Positions 1 to 7,862 of a stretch of 64,000 nt of DNA are shown one piece after another. Source of the stretch: Stieleria maiorica (GTDB taxonomy: Bacteria > Planctomycetota > Planctomycetia > Pirellulales > Pirellulaceae); the NCBI RefSeq assembly GCF_008035925.1, contig NZ_CP036264.1:8408343-8472342 (forward strand). The letters are read 5' to 3'. A program made the position numbers and the translations under genes. The notes beneath the pieces were generated by a model that was given only the letters and a program-made list of their open reading frames with translations, was not told where the DNA came from and did no database searches. The stretch's first letter is position 1, and each line of letters begins with the position of its first letter.

Positions 1-1262
1 TGTTGTATCTGGATCGCGTCTGCCTGGGCGAGATCGTTAAAAGTGATTCTTTCCTGCGCGATTTTGATGGGGCCTCGCGGGAAGAGATCGGCGATGTGCT
101 GGGGGCGTTCTTTTTCGCTTACGCGCTCTTTCAGGTGCCTTCGGGTTGGGCCAGCGATCGGTTCGGCGGACGAATCATGCTGACGTTTTACATCCTGGCC
201 TGGTCGCTGCTGACCGGATTGACAGGGATGGGGACGACGCTGGGCGGATTATTGCTCGCGCGGTTGGCCTTCGGCGTCGCCCAAGCCGGCGCCTATGCGA
301 CCAGCAGCGGCGTGATTCGGAACTGGTTTCATTTTCGCGCCCGGGCCCAGGCCAGTTCCTTCGTTTCGATCGGCGGGCGACTCGGTGGCACGCTGGCACC
401 GTTCTTGACGACGTTTCTGGTGTACCAGCTAAGCGGTTGGCGTGACGTGCTGTACCTGTACTGCTTCGTCGGATTGATCGCCGCGATCGCCTATTACGTG
501 ATTGTGAGAAATCGGCCCGAGGAACACGCCGGGGTCAACGACGCCGAGTTGGAACTGATCGGTCGTTCGGAGGAATCGACATCGGACGCGGCGTCGACAA
601 CGAATCTACGCGACATCGGACCGATGATGGTCGCGATCGTCCGCAGTCGGTCCCTGTGGCTGAATTCGCTGGCCCAGTTCTGTTTGGTCTTCGGCTGGGC
701 GTTTTTGATCACTTGGCTGCCGACGTTCCTAAAGGAGGAACGCAACGTCGAAGCCCTGCTCGGTTCGCTGATGGTCACCGGAGTGTTGGCGATCGCGATT
801 CCCGGGCAGCTGATCGGTGGTTGGTTGGGCAATCATGCGGTCCAGCGCTTGGGGCATCGCTGGGGCCGGATCGTGCCGCTGAGCGTGACCTGCGGTTTGG
901 CCGGTCTGGCGTACCTGGGCTGCTTGAGTTACCAGTCGGTTTGGTGGGTCGTGGGGTGTTGTGCGTTGGTGTCGCTGATGACCGACATCGGCAACCCCTC
1001 GGTGTGGGCGTTCATGCAGGACGTGGGCGGCAAGAACACGGCCGCCGTGTTCGGCTGGGGCAACATGTGGGGCAATTTCGGCGCCGCGGCCAGTTCGATG
1101 GTGGTGCCGCGATTGATGACCCTGGGCGAAGCATCCGGCAGCGGCGAAACCTATGTGTTCATGACCTGCGCGGGCATGTATTTTCTGGCCGCGATCGCCG
1201 TGCTGGGAACCGACGCGACCCGTCAAGTGCGGCGAGCGGAGCATGCCAGCCCGACGCGTTAG
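1..1262 (+). CDS. MFS transporter, anion/organic-acid symporter type, 5'-truncated by window edge
   Basis: Integral membrane secondary transporter of the major facilitator superfamily. The reading frame is open to the left edge, so the true start lies outside the window. The visible part begins with YLDRVCL, typical of the first helix of the anion:cation symporter (sugar-acid, hexuronate, phosphate) branch. Between helices 2 and 3 it has the MFS motif-A form GWASDRFGGR. About eleven to twelve hydrophobic segments follow over roughly 420 residues, which is near the full family length, so only a short N-terminal piece is missing. The central cytoplasmic loop (about residues 175-205) is charged, as usual. 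Substrate cannot be told from sequence; a carboxylate or sugar-acid is likely by family. A perfect inverted repeat overlaps the stop codon. Confidence 0.85.
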   Translation, partial: LYLDRVCLGEIVKSDSFLRDFDGASREEIGDVLGAFFFAYALFQVPSGWASDRFGGRIMLTFYILAWSLLTGLTGMGTTLGGLLLARLAFGVAQAGAYATSSGVIRNWFHFRARAQASSFVSIGGRLGGTLAPFLTTFLVYQLSGWRDVLYLYCFVGLIAAIAYYVIVRNRPEEHAGVNDAELELIGRSEESTSDAASTTNLRDIGPMMVAIVRSRSLWLNSLAQFCLVFGWAFLITWLPTFLKEERNVEALLGSLMVTGVLAIAIPGQLIGGWLGNHAVQRLGHRWGRIVPLSVTCGLAGLAYLGCLSYQSVWWVVGCCALVSLMTDIGNPSVWAFMQDVGGKNTAAVFGWGNMWGNFGAAASSMVVPRLMTLGEASGSGETYVFMTCAGMYFLAAIAVLGTDATRQVRRAEHASPTR

Positions 1263-1299
1263 CGAGGGGCGCCGGGTGCCCCCTCGCTAACGCGTCGGG
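1250..1299. repeat. Perfect 20-bp inverted repeat overlapping the MFS stop codon
   Basis: Positions 1250-1269 and 1280-1299 are exact reverse complements (CCCGACGCGTTAGCGAGGGG) around a 10-base loop. The transporter's TAG stop (1260-1262) lies inside the left arm. No T-tract follows, so this is not a textbook intrinsic terminator. It may be a REP-like element or a transcript-end stabilising hairpin. Confidence 0.8.
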
Positions 1300-1346
1300 T
1301 GGCATCCCCATTTATTTCATCCAACACCACTCGCTTCAACCCGACC

Positions 1347-2429
1347 ATGAAATTGATCTTTGACGCCCACCTGGATCTCAGTTTGAACGCGTTGGAATGG
1401 AACCGAGACCTACGGCGACCGGTCGCAGAAATCCGCACCGCCGAAGCGGCGTTGCCGAAGCGGATGGCGGGGCAGGCGGCCGGAGTGGTTTCGCTCTGCG
1501 ACATGCGCCGCGGCGGCATCGGACTCTGCGTCGCGACTCAAATCGGTGGCTGCATGAAACCGCGTTCGTTCGTTGCCAATTGGGAATCGCCGTCACAGGC
1601 ATGGGCAATGACGCAGGGGCAACTGGCCTGGTATCGCGAGATGGAAGAGCAAGGCGAAATGGTCCAGGTGGCCGATCTGGCCGCGCTGGAACGCCACCTG
1701 GAGCGTTGGGCCGATCCCGACCGCGCTGCCGAAACGAAACAACCGATCGGATACGTCTTGTCTCTGGAAGGTGCCGATTCGATCGTTACCCCGGATCATT
1801 TGGATCGGGCCTGGGAGTACGGGCTGAGGGCATTGGGGCCGTCGCACTACGGCGTGGGACGCTACGCGATGGGGCACGACGTCGAGGGTGGGTTGCCGCC
1901 GCAGGGGCGGGAGTTGATTCGGCGAATGGATCAATTGGGCATGATCCTTGACGCGACGCACCTGAATGAAACCTGTTTTTGGCAAGCCCTGGAGATCTTC
2001 GGCGGACCGATCTGGGCCAGTCATCAAATGTGTCGCAGCCTGGTCGACGACCCCAGGCAGTTCACCGACGATCAAATCAGAGCGGTGATCGATCGAGGAG
2101 GCGTTTTGGGGGCAGCCTTTGATGTCTGGATGGTCGTGCCGGGATTCGTCCGCGGTCAATCGCATCCCCAGGAAATGAACATCACGCTGGAAGACATTGC
2201 CGACCACATCGACCATGTTTGCCAGTTGGCCGGCAATCCGAATCATTGCGGGTTGGGCAGCGATTTGGACGGGGGTTACGGAAACGAACAATGCCCCTGT
2301 GACGTCGACACGATCGCCGATCTGCAGAAACTCGAGGCCCTCCTCGCCGGACGCGGTTACACCGACACCGACATGGCCGCGATCTTTCATGGCAACTTCG
2401 TCCGCGTGCTGCGGGAGGCTTGGGGCTGA
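1347..2429 (+). CDS. Membrane dipeptidase family protein (peptidase M19)
   Basis: Zinc-dependent dipeptidase of the M19/renal dipeptidase family, 360 residues, amidohydrolase-type TIM barrel. Visible metal-site elements are the N-terminal HLD (H-x-D) in FDAHLDLS, the bridging Glu in LEGADS, His in ATHLNE and SHQMCRSL (compare the family SHSNCR), and the Asp of GLGSDLDGG. The ATG at 1347 was chosen because MKLIFDAHLD starts right at the first beta strand; the alternative upstream GTG/TTG extension runs into the hairpin at 1250-1299. No signal peptide is seen, so it is probably cytoplasmic. It follows the transporter by 85 bp in the same direction, so uptake and cleavage of peptide-like or amidated substrates is possible but inferred. 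Confidence 0.9.
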   Translation: MKLIFDAHLDLSLNALEWNRDLRRPVAEIRTAEAALPKRMAGQAAGVVSLCDMRRGGIGLCVATQIGGCMKPRSFVANWESPSQAWAMTQGQLAWYREMEEQGEMVQVADLAALERHLERWADPDRAAETKQPIGYVLSLEGADSIVTPDHLDRAWEYGLRALGPSHYGVGRYAMGHDVEGGLPPQGRELIRRMDQLGMILDATHLNETCFWQALEIFGGPIWASHQMCRSLVDDPRQFTDDQIRAVIDRGGVLGAAFDVWMVVPGFVRGQSHPQEMNITLEDIADHIDHVCQLAGNPNHCGLGSDLDGGYGNEQCPCDVDTIADLQKLEALLAGRGYTDTDMAAIFHGNFVRVLREAWG

Positions 2430-3115
2430 ACCTGGGCTGCGCATAATCGTTCGATTGGTTCGCGCTTTCGTTCGTAGAATTTTGGCGTTTTCGATTCCGC
2501 GAATCCCTGTTGGGATCAGCCGTTTGGCGCCAGCCTACGGGCCGCTATCGACGCTGGGGCCCGAACGCTGCTGGGGCCCGAACGCTGCTGGGGCCCGAAC
2601 GCTGCTGGGGCCCGAACGCTGCTGGGGCCCGAACGCTTGCGCGAATCGGCTGATGTCACTCGTGTTTCGTCGCCCGATGGCTGCTGTGAGTCGGACGTCC
2701 TTCGCGGAATGATTTCGCGTAAATGCTGACCCACCGCAGAATCCAGATCTTGCACGGCCCAGGCTGAGCCTGGACGGCGGCGCGCTCATGGAAACATGTT
2801 TGTGGCCGATTGGAAAATCTTTTTCCGCTTCCCTGCCGGGCGGGTCGGCGAATGATCGTGAAAACGAAACTGGCGTTGCAACGTCATGGAGACGTCGCGA
2901 CGCCAGAGAGAGCGTGAAAAAGAACGCGGATTCACCTTCTGGCGTCGGTCGCTACGTGTGTGTCCAGCGTAACGGAGTCCAATTTCTCCAGTTTTTTCAG
3001 ACCTTCCGACGCTGCTGGTCTGAATTGGTCCGATGATTGCGTTAACCGCTCGGCAATGAGCTGAGTTGTTCGAAGCTCAATCCCCCCTTCTCCCTTTCAC
3101 GCGAGGCTTTGAGCA
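2430..3115. other. Repeat-rich intergenic spacer (686 bp)
   Basis: No convincing gene. It holds a copy of the AGCCGTTTGGCGC..GCCTACGGGCC element (2518-2543), a 17-bp tandem repeat (2551-2634) and a degenerate copy of the TTCTGGCG..GGTCGCTAC palindrome (2890-2955). A short open frame at 2788-3036 runs through the last element and has no family look. The promoter of the following secreted protein must lie in the last ~150 bp. Confidence 0.7.
2551..2634. repeat. 17-bp tandem repeat, five copies (first partial)
   Basis: The unit GCTGCTGGGGCCCGAAC is repeated exactly four times (2567-2634) after a 16-base partial copy starting at 2551. There are no spacers, so this is not a CRISPR. It lies directly after a dispersed palindromic element. 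Confidence 0.9.
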
Positions 3116-3973
3116 ATGAAGATGACGTTTTCCGTTGCAACGTTGGTGGCCGGTTTGAGTGTTTTGGCTGGCAGTGGACTTGCCGATGAGGCGAAGGTGT
3201 CAACGAGCGATCGGCCAACGATTCGGGACGAGCGGCCCGAGAACGTCAGTGGATGGGTGATTGTGTCCAAAAGCAGTTACTGGCCGCTGTGCTACGAAGC
3301 GTTGGAAAACCTGACGAAGGTTCGCGAGCAAGCGGGATCGAGCGACAAGGCGGCGCTCTCGGCCACGCTGGACAAATGCTCGGCCTGGTTGCAACTCGCG
3401 GCGTCAGCGGCGATGGTCAAAGAGGAAGCGAGAATCATGAAGATCGCCGACACCATGGATGAAGTGTCGACCAGCTTGCAAGACAACGATTCGGCGCCGA
3501 GTTCGCGAGAAATCGAAGTGCTGGCCACGATGGGCGAATTGGCGGTCGCCAAGTCGCACCTGATCCGCGCCACCGCGGACTACGTCCATCACAAGACCGC
3601 GAAAACCCCGGCCGCCAAAAAAGGCGTTTCGGCCAACATCGTGGCCGAGGAAAAAGAGATTCAAAAGGCACGGATGGAACGCGATCGCGATCAATACCGT
3701 TACGACACCGGACAATCGCTCCGTCACCTGACCGTCGCCCTGGCCTACCTGCGTGCGGTCGCCGAACAAGGTGAAATCGAACTCGGCGAGTTTGCGACCG
3801 AAACGGTGGAACCGCTCAGCGGCACCGAGAATGCCTCAGATTTGGTGAACAAGGACAAAGAAATCCGAGACTTCGTTGAACGCCTGATGGCCTTCATCGA
3901 AGCACAGCAAGTTCGCCTGGGCGCTGAATTCAAGTGGGAGCCCAAGGCGGTGGTCGAGACCGTCGAAAGCTGA
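3116..3973 (+). CDS. Secreted/periplasmic alpha-helical protein of unknown function
   Basis: 285 residues. The N-terminus MKMTFSVATLVAGLSVLAGSGLADEA is a clear Sec signal peptide with cleavage expected after GLA, so the protein is exported. The rest is rich in Ala, Glu, Lys and Leu and reads as several amphipathic helices; a helical-bundle protein is likely. It has no Cys motif and no catalytic signature. It is monocistronic, with long spacers on both sides (686 bp upstream, and 117 bp to the convergent gene). I do not recognise a family; a planctomycete-restricted secreted protein is the best description. Confidence 0.75.
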   Translation: MKMTFSVATLVAGLSVLAGSGLADEAKVSTSDRPTIRDERPENVSGWVIVSKSSYWPLCYEALENLTKVREQAGSSDKAALSATLDKCSAWLQLAASAAMVKEEARIMKIADTMDEVSTSLQDNDSAPSSREIEVLATMGELAVAKSHLIRATADYVHHKTAKTPAAKKGVSANIVAEEKEIQKARMERDRDQYRYDTGQSLRHLTVALAYLRAVAEQGEIELGEFATETVEPLSGTENASDLVNKDKEIRDFVERLMAFIEAQQVRLGAEFKWEPKAVVETVES

Positions 3974-4090
3974 GAGAGCCCGCCTCGGCGTCACATCACA
4001 GGCATCGGATCGCGTCGCGAACCTTCGTGGCGCGATCCGATCGCGTTTTCGGATCTGGCCTCCGGCGGCGGATGGCCAGGTCGACGTGCT

Positions 4091-4894
4091 TTAAAACGGC
4101 GCGTCGTCTCCTTCCTCGCCTACCCCAAAACGCAAACCGGCCAACAGAATCAGGTCGCGGAACATCTGCTCCACCGCTGCATCGCTCGGCTCGGCGGCGG
4201 TCGTGATGAAGTAGTCTCGCGGGATCCCCAGTTGCACTTTGATCGCCGACGCGATCTCGGGATCGGCGTCCATCAAGGTCGACGCCATTTCAAAGTCCCG
4301 GTCGTCCAAGATCTGATCGGCCAGACTTTCCAGCAGGCTGTGCCAATGATGCAGATCACCGTTGTTGTCGCTCTCGTAGTGCAGGTACTTGTCAATCTCC
4401 TCCGGCGACAGGCCTTCCTGCAAACACTTTTCCTGGTACGCACCGGCGATCAATTGGTGCCAACTCTGCTCGTTCGCATCGCGTTCCTCTTCCTCCTCGT
4501 CACAGTCGTCCAGGTCCGCCAAATCCGGGTCGTCCTCGGGGAATGAGAACGCCCGCCCCGATGCCTCCATGCAGTCCATGTCCCGTTCGATTTCCAGGTG
4601 CGTCAAGACGTTTCGATAGACCGCGTAAAACGCCGCCTTCTCCAACGCATCCCACTTCTCCGGGTCACCCGATCCGTTCAAGACGCAACGGGACACCGAA
4701 AGCAGCAAAGCGAGCTGTTGTCGCCAACGCAAGGTATCAAACAACGTGACGCCGAAGGACCAAATCGAAATGTAGTCTTCGTCTCCCTCGGCACGCGACT
4801 CACGAAAGACATCCACCATCGTGCCGAGTGATTCACGGTAAAGCGCTGCGTGCTTGCCCGTTAACTTGTGTGATTCATAGGGATCAAAAATCAC
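4091..4894 (-). CDS. Acidic hypothetical protein
   Basis: Unknown function, 267 residues from a GTG start at 4894 (VIFDPYESHKLTGKHA...). The frame stays open another 246 bp upstream, to a TTG at 5140, but that part is Arg/Gln-rich and reads like non-coding sequence, so the shorter start was chosen. The protein looks soluble and mostly helical. It has a conserved-looking N-terminal half (YISIWSFGVTLFDTLRWRQQLALLLSV region), then a strongly acidic patch (PDLADLDDCDEEEEERD) and a C-terminal half ending GEEGDDAPF. No signal peptide or membrane segment is seen. It is transcribed divergently from the monoheme protein at 5278. Start assignment is the weakest point. Confidence 0.6.
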   Translation of the reverse strand: MIFDPYESHKLTGKHAALYRESLGTMVDVFRESRAEGDEDYISIWSFGVTLFDTLRWRQQLALLLSVSRCVLNGSGDPEKWDALEKAAFYAVYRNVLTHLEIERDMDCMEASGRAFSFPEDDPDLADLDDCDEEEEERDANEQSWHQLIAGAYQEKCLQEGLSPEEIDKYLHYESDNNGDLHHWHSLLESLADQILDDRDFEMASTLMDADPEIASAIKVQLGIPRDYFITTAAEPSDAAVEQMFRDLILLAGLRFGVGEEGDDAPF

Positions 4895-5277
4895 CTTGGC
4901 TCTCCAGGGGACGGCGAGAGGGGCGACCGCTCGACGCTGCGGCGGCAACGACCGCACCTTCCGCTGGCGATCAAATGACGAATTCGTGACACGTTCAATC
5001 TGGCGCGAATGACCATCGCCGTCTACACGCGACCGCCTGTTCTGGCCGCAATCGAACGATTTTGTCGCAAAACTCACGCCGCATTGAATCCGGTCCGCAT
5101 TGCCCCGGCCGACCGCCGTCGCTACAATCTGCACCTGCAAGTGCAGGATTGTGGCGTCCGGATCGGCGGATCAGTCGTTGGGGCAGCGATTGATGCGGCC
5201 GGGAATTGGCCCGCGATCGTGATCGGCACCTGCGCTTCGTCTCCCGCCACCGAGCTCTCCGTTTTCAGATCAACACC
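4895..5277. other. Divergent intergenic region (383 bp)
   Basis: Lies between a minus-strand hypothetical gene and a plus-strand heme protein, so it should hold promoters for both. I see no recognisable repeat, RNA gene or operator. Open frames across it are extensions of the flanking genes from TTG codons. Confidence 0.5.
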
Positions 5278-6576
5278 ATGCCCAGCGGCGCCCTCGATTC
5301 GCGGATCATTCTTCGACTGTTCGTGTTTGTGGTCGTCGCCTCCGGCATCGGCTTGTGCTCCCGCCCCCTTTCGGCTCAAGTCAACCTCAGCATTGATCTC
5401 GAAGAGCCACCGTTTGAATACACCAAGACCGAAGCAGAAAATCCGGTCAGCCGGCTAATCGAAGGGTTGGAGGCCAAGACGATTCAACTGGAGTATTCGC
5501 GCGAGACCGGTTACCTGCGTTCAGTTCTCAAGGCGCTCGGAATTCCCGAGTCTTCGCAAGTCCTGGTGTTTTCCAAAACCAGCATGCAGGTGCAGGCGAT
5601 CTCACGGCGCAATCCGCGGGCGATCTACTTCAACGACGACACCTATGTGGGATGGATTCGCGGCAGTTCGTTGATGGAGATTTCGACCGCAGATCCGAAG
5701 CTGGGGACCGCGTTTTACACCGTCGACATGATGCCCTGGCGTGCCAAGATCAAACAGGCGCACTATGACTGTCTGGGCTGCCACGCGACCTCGATGACCC
5801 AGGGCGTTCCCGGGCACACGGTGCGCAGCGTGCACCCGGAGGTCGACGGCAGCGTGGCGTCGCAACGTGATTCATTCATCACCGATCACTCCAGCCCCTT
5901 TTCGCAGCGTTGGGGCGGTTGGTACGTGACCGGGCGGCATGGCGGAATGCGTCACATGGGCAACACATTTCTGCGTGGCGGGCAATTGGACCTACAGGAC
6001 AACGGAAATCGATTGAGTCTATGGGACGAGTTCGATACCCACGATTACCTTTCGCCCTACAGCGACATCGTCGCGCTGATGGTGCTGGAGCACCAGACTC
6101 AAATGCACAACGCGATCACCCAGGCCGATTTTGCCGTCCGCCAGATGATGCACGAGCGTGACGCCGATGAAGATCAAAACGAGGATCCAGACGAATGGAA
6201 TGCCCGGCTGCAATTGATCGCCAAGCCGGTCGTCGATTATGCCTTGTTCTGCGATGAAACGCCGCTGACCGATCCGGTCAAAGGTTCGGTCATCTTCGCC
6301 GACGAATTCACCCGGCGCGGTCCGGTCGACCGCCGTGGCCGATCGCTGCGAGACTTTGATCTGAAGACCCGGATGTTCAAATACCCGTGCAGTTACCTGG
6401 TTTATTCGCCGGCCTTCGATGCGATGCAGCAACCGCTGAAACGTGAAATCACGCGTCAATTGTTGGCGGTGCTGACAGGGGCGAACCAAGACGCCGCGTA
6501 TCGGCACCTGGACGCACAGACGCGGGCCGACACGCTCGAGATCTTGCGTGAAACCAAGTCCGAATGGTTCGAATGA
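5278..6576 (+). CDS. Exported monoheme c-type cytochrome-like protein
   Basis: 432 residues from the ATG at 5278. An upstream TTG in frame adds 24 unlikely residues. The N-terminal hydrophobic stretch (RIILRLFVFVVVASGIGLCSRPLSAQ) is a signal peptide, so the protein is periplasmic. A single CXXCH (CLGCH, residues 165-169) is a covalent heme attachment site. Nearby conserved-looking segments are GWIRGSSLMEI, MMPWRAK, GHTVRSVHPEVDG, GGWYVTGRHGG and HMGNT, with many His and Trp residues that could supply the distal ligand. I know similar proteins as unnamed planctomycete 'cytochrome c domain' proteins. The substrate or partner is unknown. It is not close to the respiratory cluster at 39-54 kb. 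Confidence 0.8.
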   Translation: MPSGALDSRIILRLFVFVVVASGIGLCSRPLSAQVNLSIDLEEPPFEYTKTEAENPVSRLIEGLEAKTIQLEYSRETGYLRSVLKALGIPESSQVLVFSKTSMQVQAISRRNPRAIYFNDDTYVGWIRGSSLMEISTADPKLGTAFYTVDMMPWRAKIKQAHYDCLGCHATSMTQGVPGHTVRSVHPEVDGSVASQRDSFITDHSSPFSQRWGGWYVTGRHGGMRHMGNTFLRGGQLDLQDNGNRLSLWDEFDTHDYLSPYSDIVALMVLEHQTQMHNAITQADFAVRQMMHERDADEDQNEDPDEWNARLQLIAKPVVDYALFCDETPLTDPVKGSVIFADEFTRRGPVDRRGRSLRDFDLKTRMFKYPCSYLVYSPAFDAMQQPLKREITRQLLAVLTGANQDAAYRHLDAQTRADTLEILRETKSEWFE

Positions 6577-6613
6577 ACGGCACCGTTGATTTTGACACGA
6601 GCGACGCTCGCTA

Positions 6614-6742
6614 GCAGGCTGTCGATTTAATCGCAACCGAAACAATCGTGAGCCGATGGCGCTAGCCACGGGCCTCGAAGGGCGATGCTGGCACCGCAAG
6701 GCCCGCGGCTAGCGCCGTCGGCTCACTAAATCGACAGCCTGC
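6614..6742. repeat. Nested palindromic dispersed element (copy 1)
   Basis: Outer arms 6614-6629 and 6727-6742 are exact 16-base reverse complements (GCAGGCTGTCGATTTA). Inside, 6650-6724 is an imperfect palindrome running GAGCCGATGGCGCTAGCC to GGCTAGCGCCGTCGGCTC. The inner palindrome recurs at 59267-59341 and 62583-62657. It looks like a REP/MITE-type element with no coding content. Confidence 0.85.
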
Positions 6743-6800
6743 CAGCGTGTCGGGCTCGTATGGCCCTGTTCGTTCATCGAAAACGATTAAATCAACAGGC

Positions 6801-6852
6801 CGCCAGAGCGTGGAGAAACGCTGCGGATTCACCTTCTGGCGAAGGTGGCTAC
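6801..6852. repeat. TTCTGGCGAAGG-type palindromic element (copy)
   Basis: The segment from GCCAGAGCGTGG to TTCTGGCGAAGGTGGCTAC matches elements at 2890-2955 and 57877-57939. The ends are imperfect reverse complements. Confidence 0.7.
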
Positions 6853-6866
6853 GAATGACGGGCAAT

Positions 6867-7862
6867 TCATGATGTTTTTGGTGTGACGCGGCGTTGTCCG
6901 CCCAGGCTGCAATCGCCGAAATTTAAATTGCCGCCGCTGACGACAACCGCGACGCAACGGCCGGCAAAACGTTCGGCGTTTTCGACCAATCCCGCGTATG
7001 CAACCGCGCCGGACGGCTCGGCCACCAGGTGCGCGTCTTCGGCGATTCCCCGCATCGCCGACAGGATCGAATCTTCGGAAACCAGAAACAGGTCATCGAT
7101 CAGGTCTCGGATGATCGGGAACGTGTGGTCGCCGACCCCGGTCCGCAGCCCGTCGGCGACCGTGTCGTAGCGTGTCGGCGGTTGCGGGGATCCGGCGGAC
7201 AGGCTGCGTGCGGTGTCGTCGGCCAGTTCCGGTTCGACGGCATAGACTTCGATCTCCGGCCGCAGCGATTTGATGGCGACCAGGATGCCCGCCAACAGGC
7301 CTCCGCCGCCGACGGGGACCAAGACGGCGTCCAGCTGGTGGAGCTGTTGCAGCAGTTCCAACGCAACGGTGCCCTGGCCGGCCATCACCGCCGGAGTTTC
7401 GAAGGGATGGATCAGCGTCGCGCCGCTTTGTCGTTGCAGCTCGTCAGCCGCCTGCTCGCGTTGCTGCGTCGACGGGCCGCTAAACACCGGCTGGACACCA
7501 TACGATCGGACCGCGGCGATCTTGATGGGGGATGAGTTTTCAGGCATGACGACAAACGCCGGGATGCCGCGAAGCTTGGCCGCCCGGGAGAGTGCCGCGG
7601 CGTGATTGCCCGAGGAATGAGTCACGACGCCGCGGTGTGCATCTTCGTCACTTAAGCTCATCACCGCGTTGACCGCACCGCGCGCCTTGAAGGCGCCGAC
7701 ATGCTGCAGGTTCTCGGCCTTGAACGCGACCTGGCAACCGAGCCGCCTGGAGATCACTTCGCTGGCGATCGCGGGCGTTCGCGCCACGTGGTCGGCGATC
7801 CGCTGTGCGGCCGATTGAATGTCGTCGAGTGTGATCGCGTGTTGTTTCGAGTGACAACTCAT
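6867..7862 (-). CDS. PLP-dependent threonine/serine dehydratase (serine racemase-like)
   Basis: Cytoplasmic fold-type II PLP enzyme, 331 residues, the length of catabolic threonine dehydratase or serine racemase without the C-terminal ACT domain of biosynthetic IlvA. The Schiff-base Lys sits in GAFKARGAVNAV (about residue 60), the substrate loop is SSGNHAAALS, and the phosphate-binding glycine loop is PVGGGGLLAG. A C-terminal VVSGGNLNF holds the usual Ser near the pyridine nitrogen. The likely reaction is deamination of L-Thr/L-Ser to 2-oxo acid and ammonia, or serine racemisation; sequence alone does not separate these. Its ATG overlaps the TGA of the upstream gene by four bases (ATGA), so the two are probably translationally coupled. 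Confidence 0.88.
   Translation of the reverse strand: MSCHSKQHAITLDDIQSAAQRIADHVARTPAIASEVISRRLGCQVAFKAENLQHVGAFKARGAVNAVMSLSDEDAHRGVVTHSSGNHAAALSRAAKLRGIPAFVVMPENSSPIKIAAVRSYGVQPVFSGPSTQQREQAADELQRQSGATLIHPFETPAVMAGQGTVALELLQQLHQLDAVLVPVGGGGLLAGILVAIKSLRPEIEVYAVEPELADDTARSLSAGSPQPPTRYDTVADGLRTGVGDHTFPIIRDLIDDLFLVSEDSILSAMRGIAEDAHLVAEPSGAVAYAGLVENAERFAGRCVAVVVSGGNLNFGDCSLGGQRRVTPKTS

Noticed and set aside
2551-2634. CRISPR-like array
   Set aside because: Units are directly tandem without unique spacers; no cas genes in the window.
2788-3036. 82-codon plus-strand frame
   Set aside because: Half of it is a dispersed palindromic element; no ribosome site and no conserved-looking sequence.
4895-5140. 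N-terminal extension of the acidic hypothetical gene from a TTG
   Set aside because: Composition changes to Arg/Gln-rich, without the pattern of the main protein; GTG at 4894 fits better.
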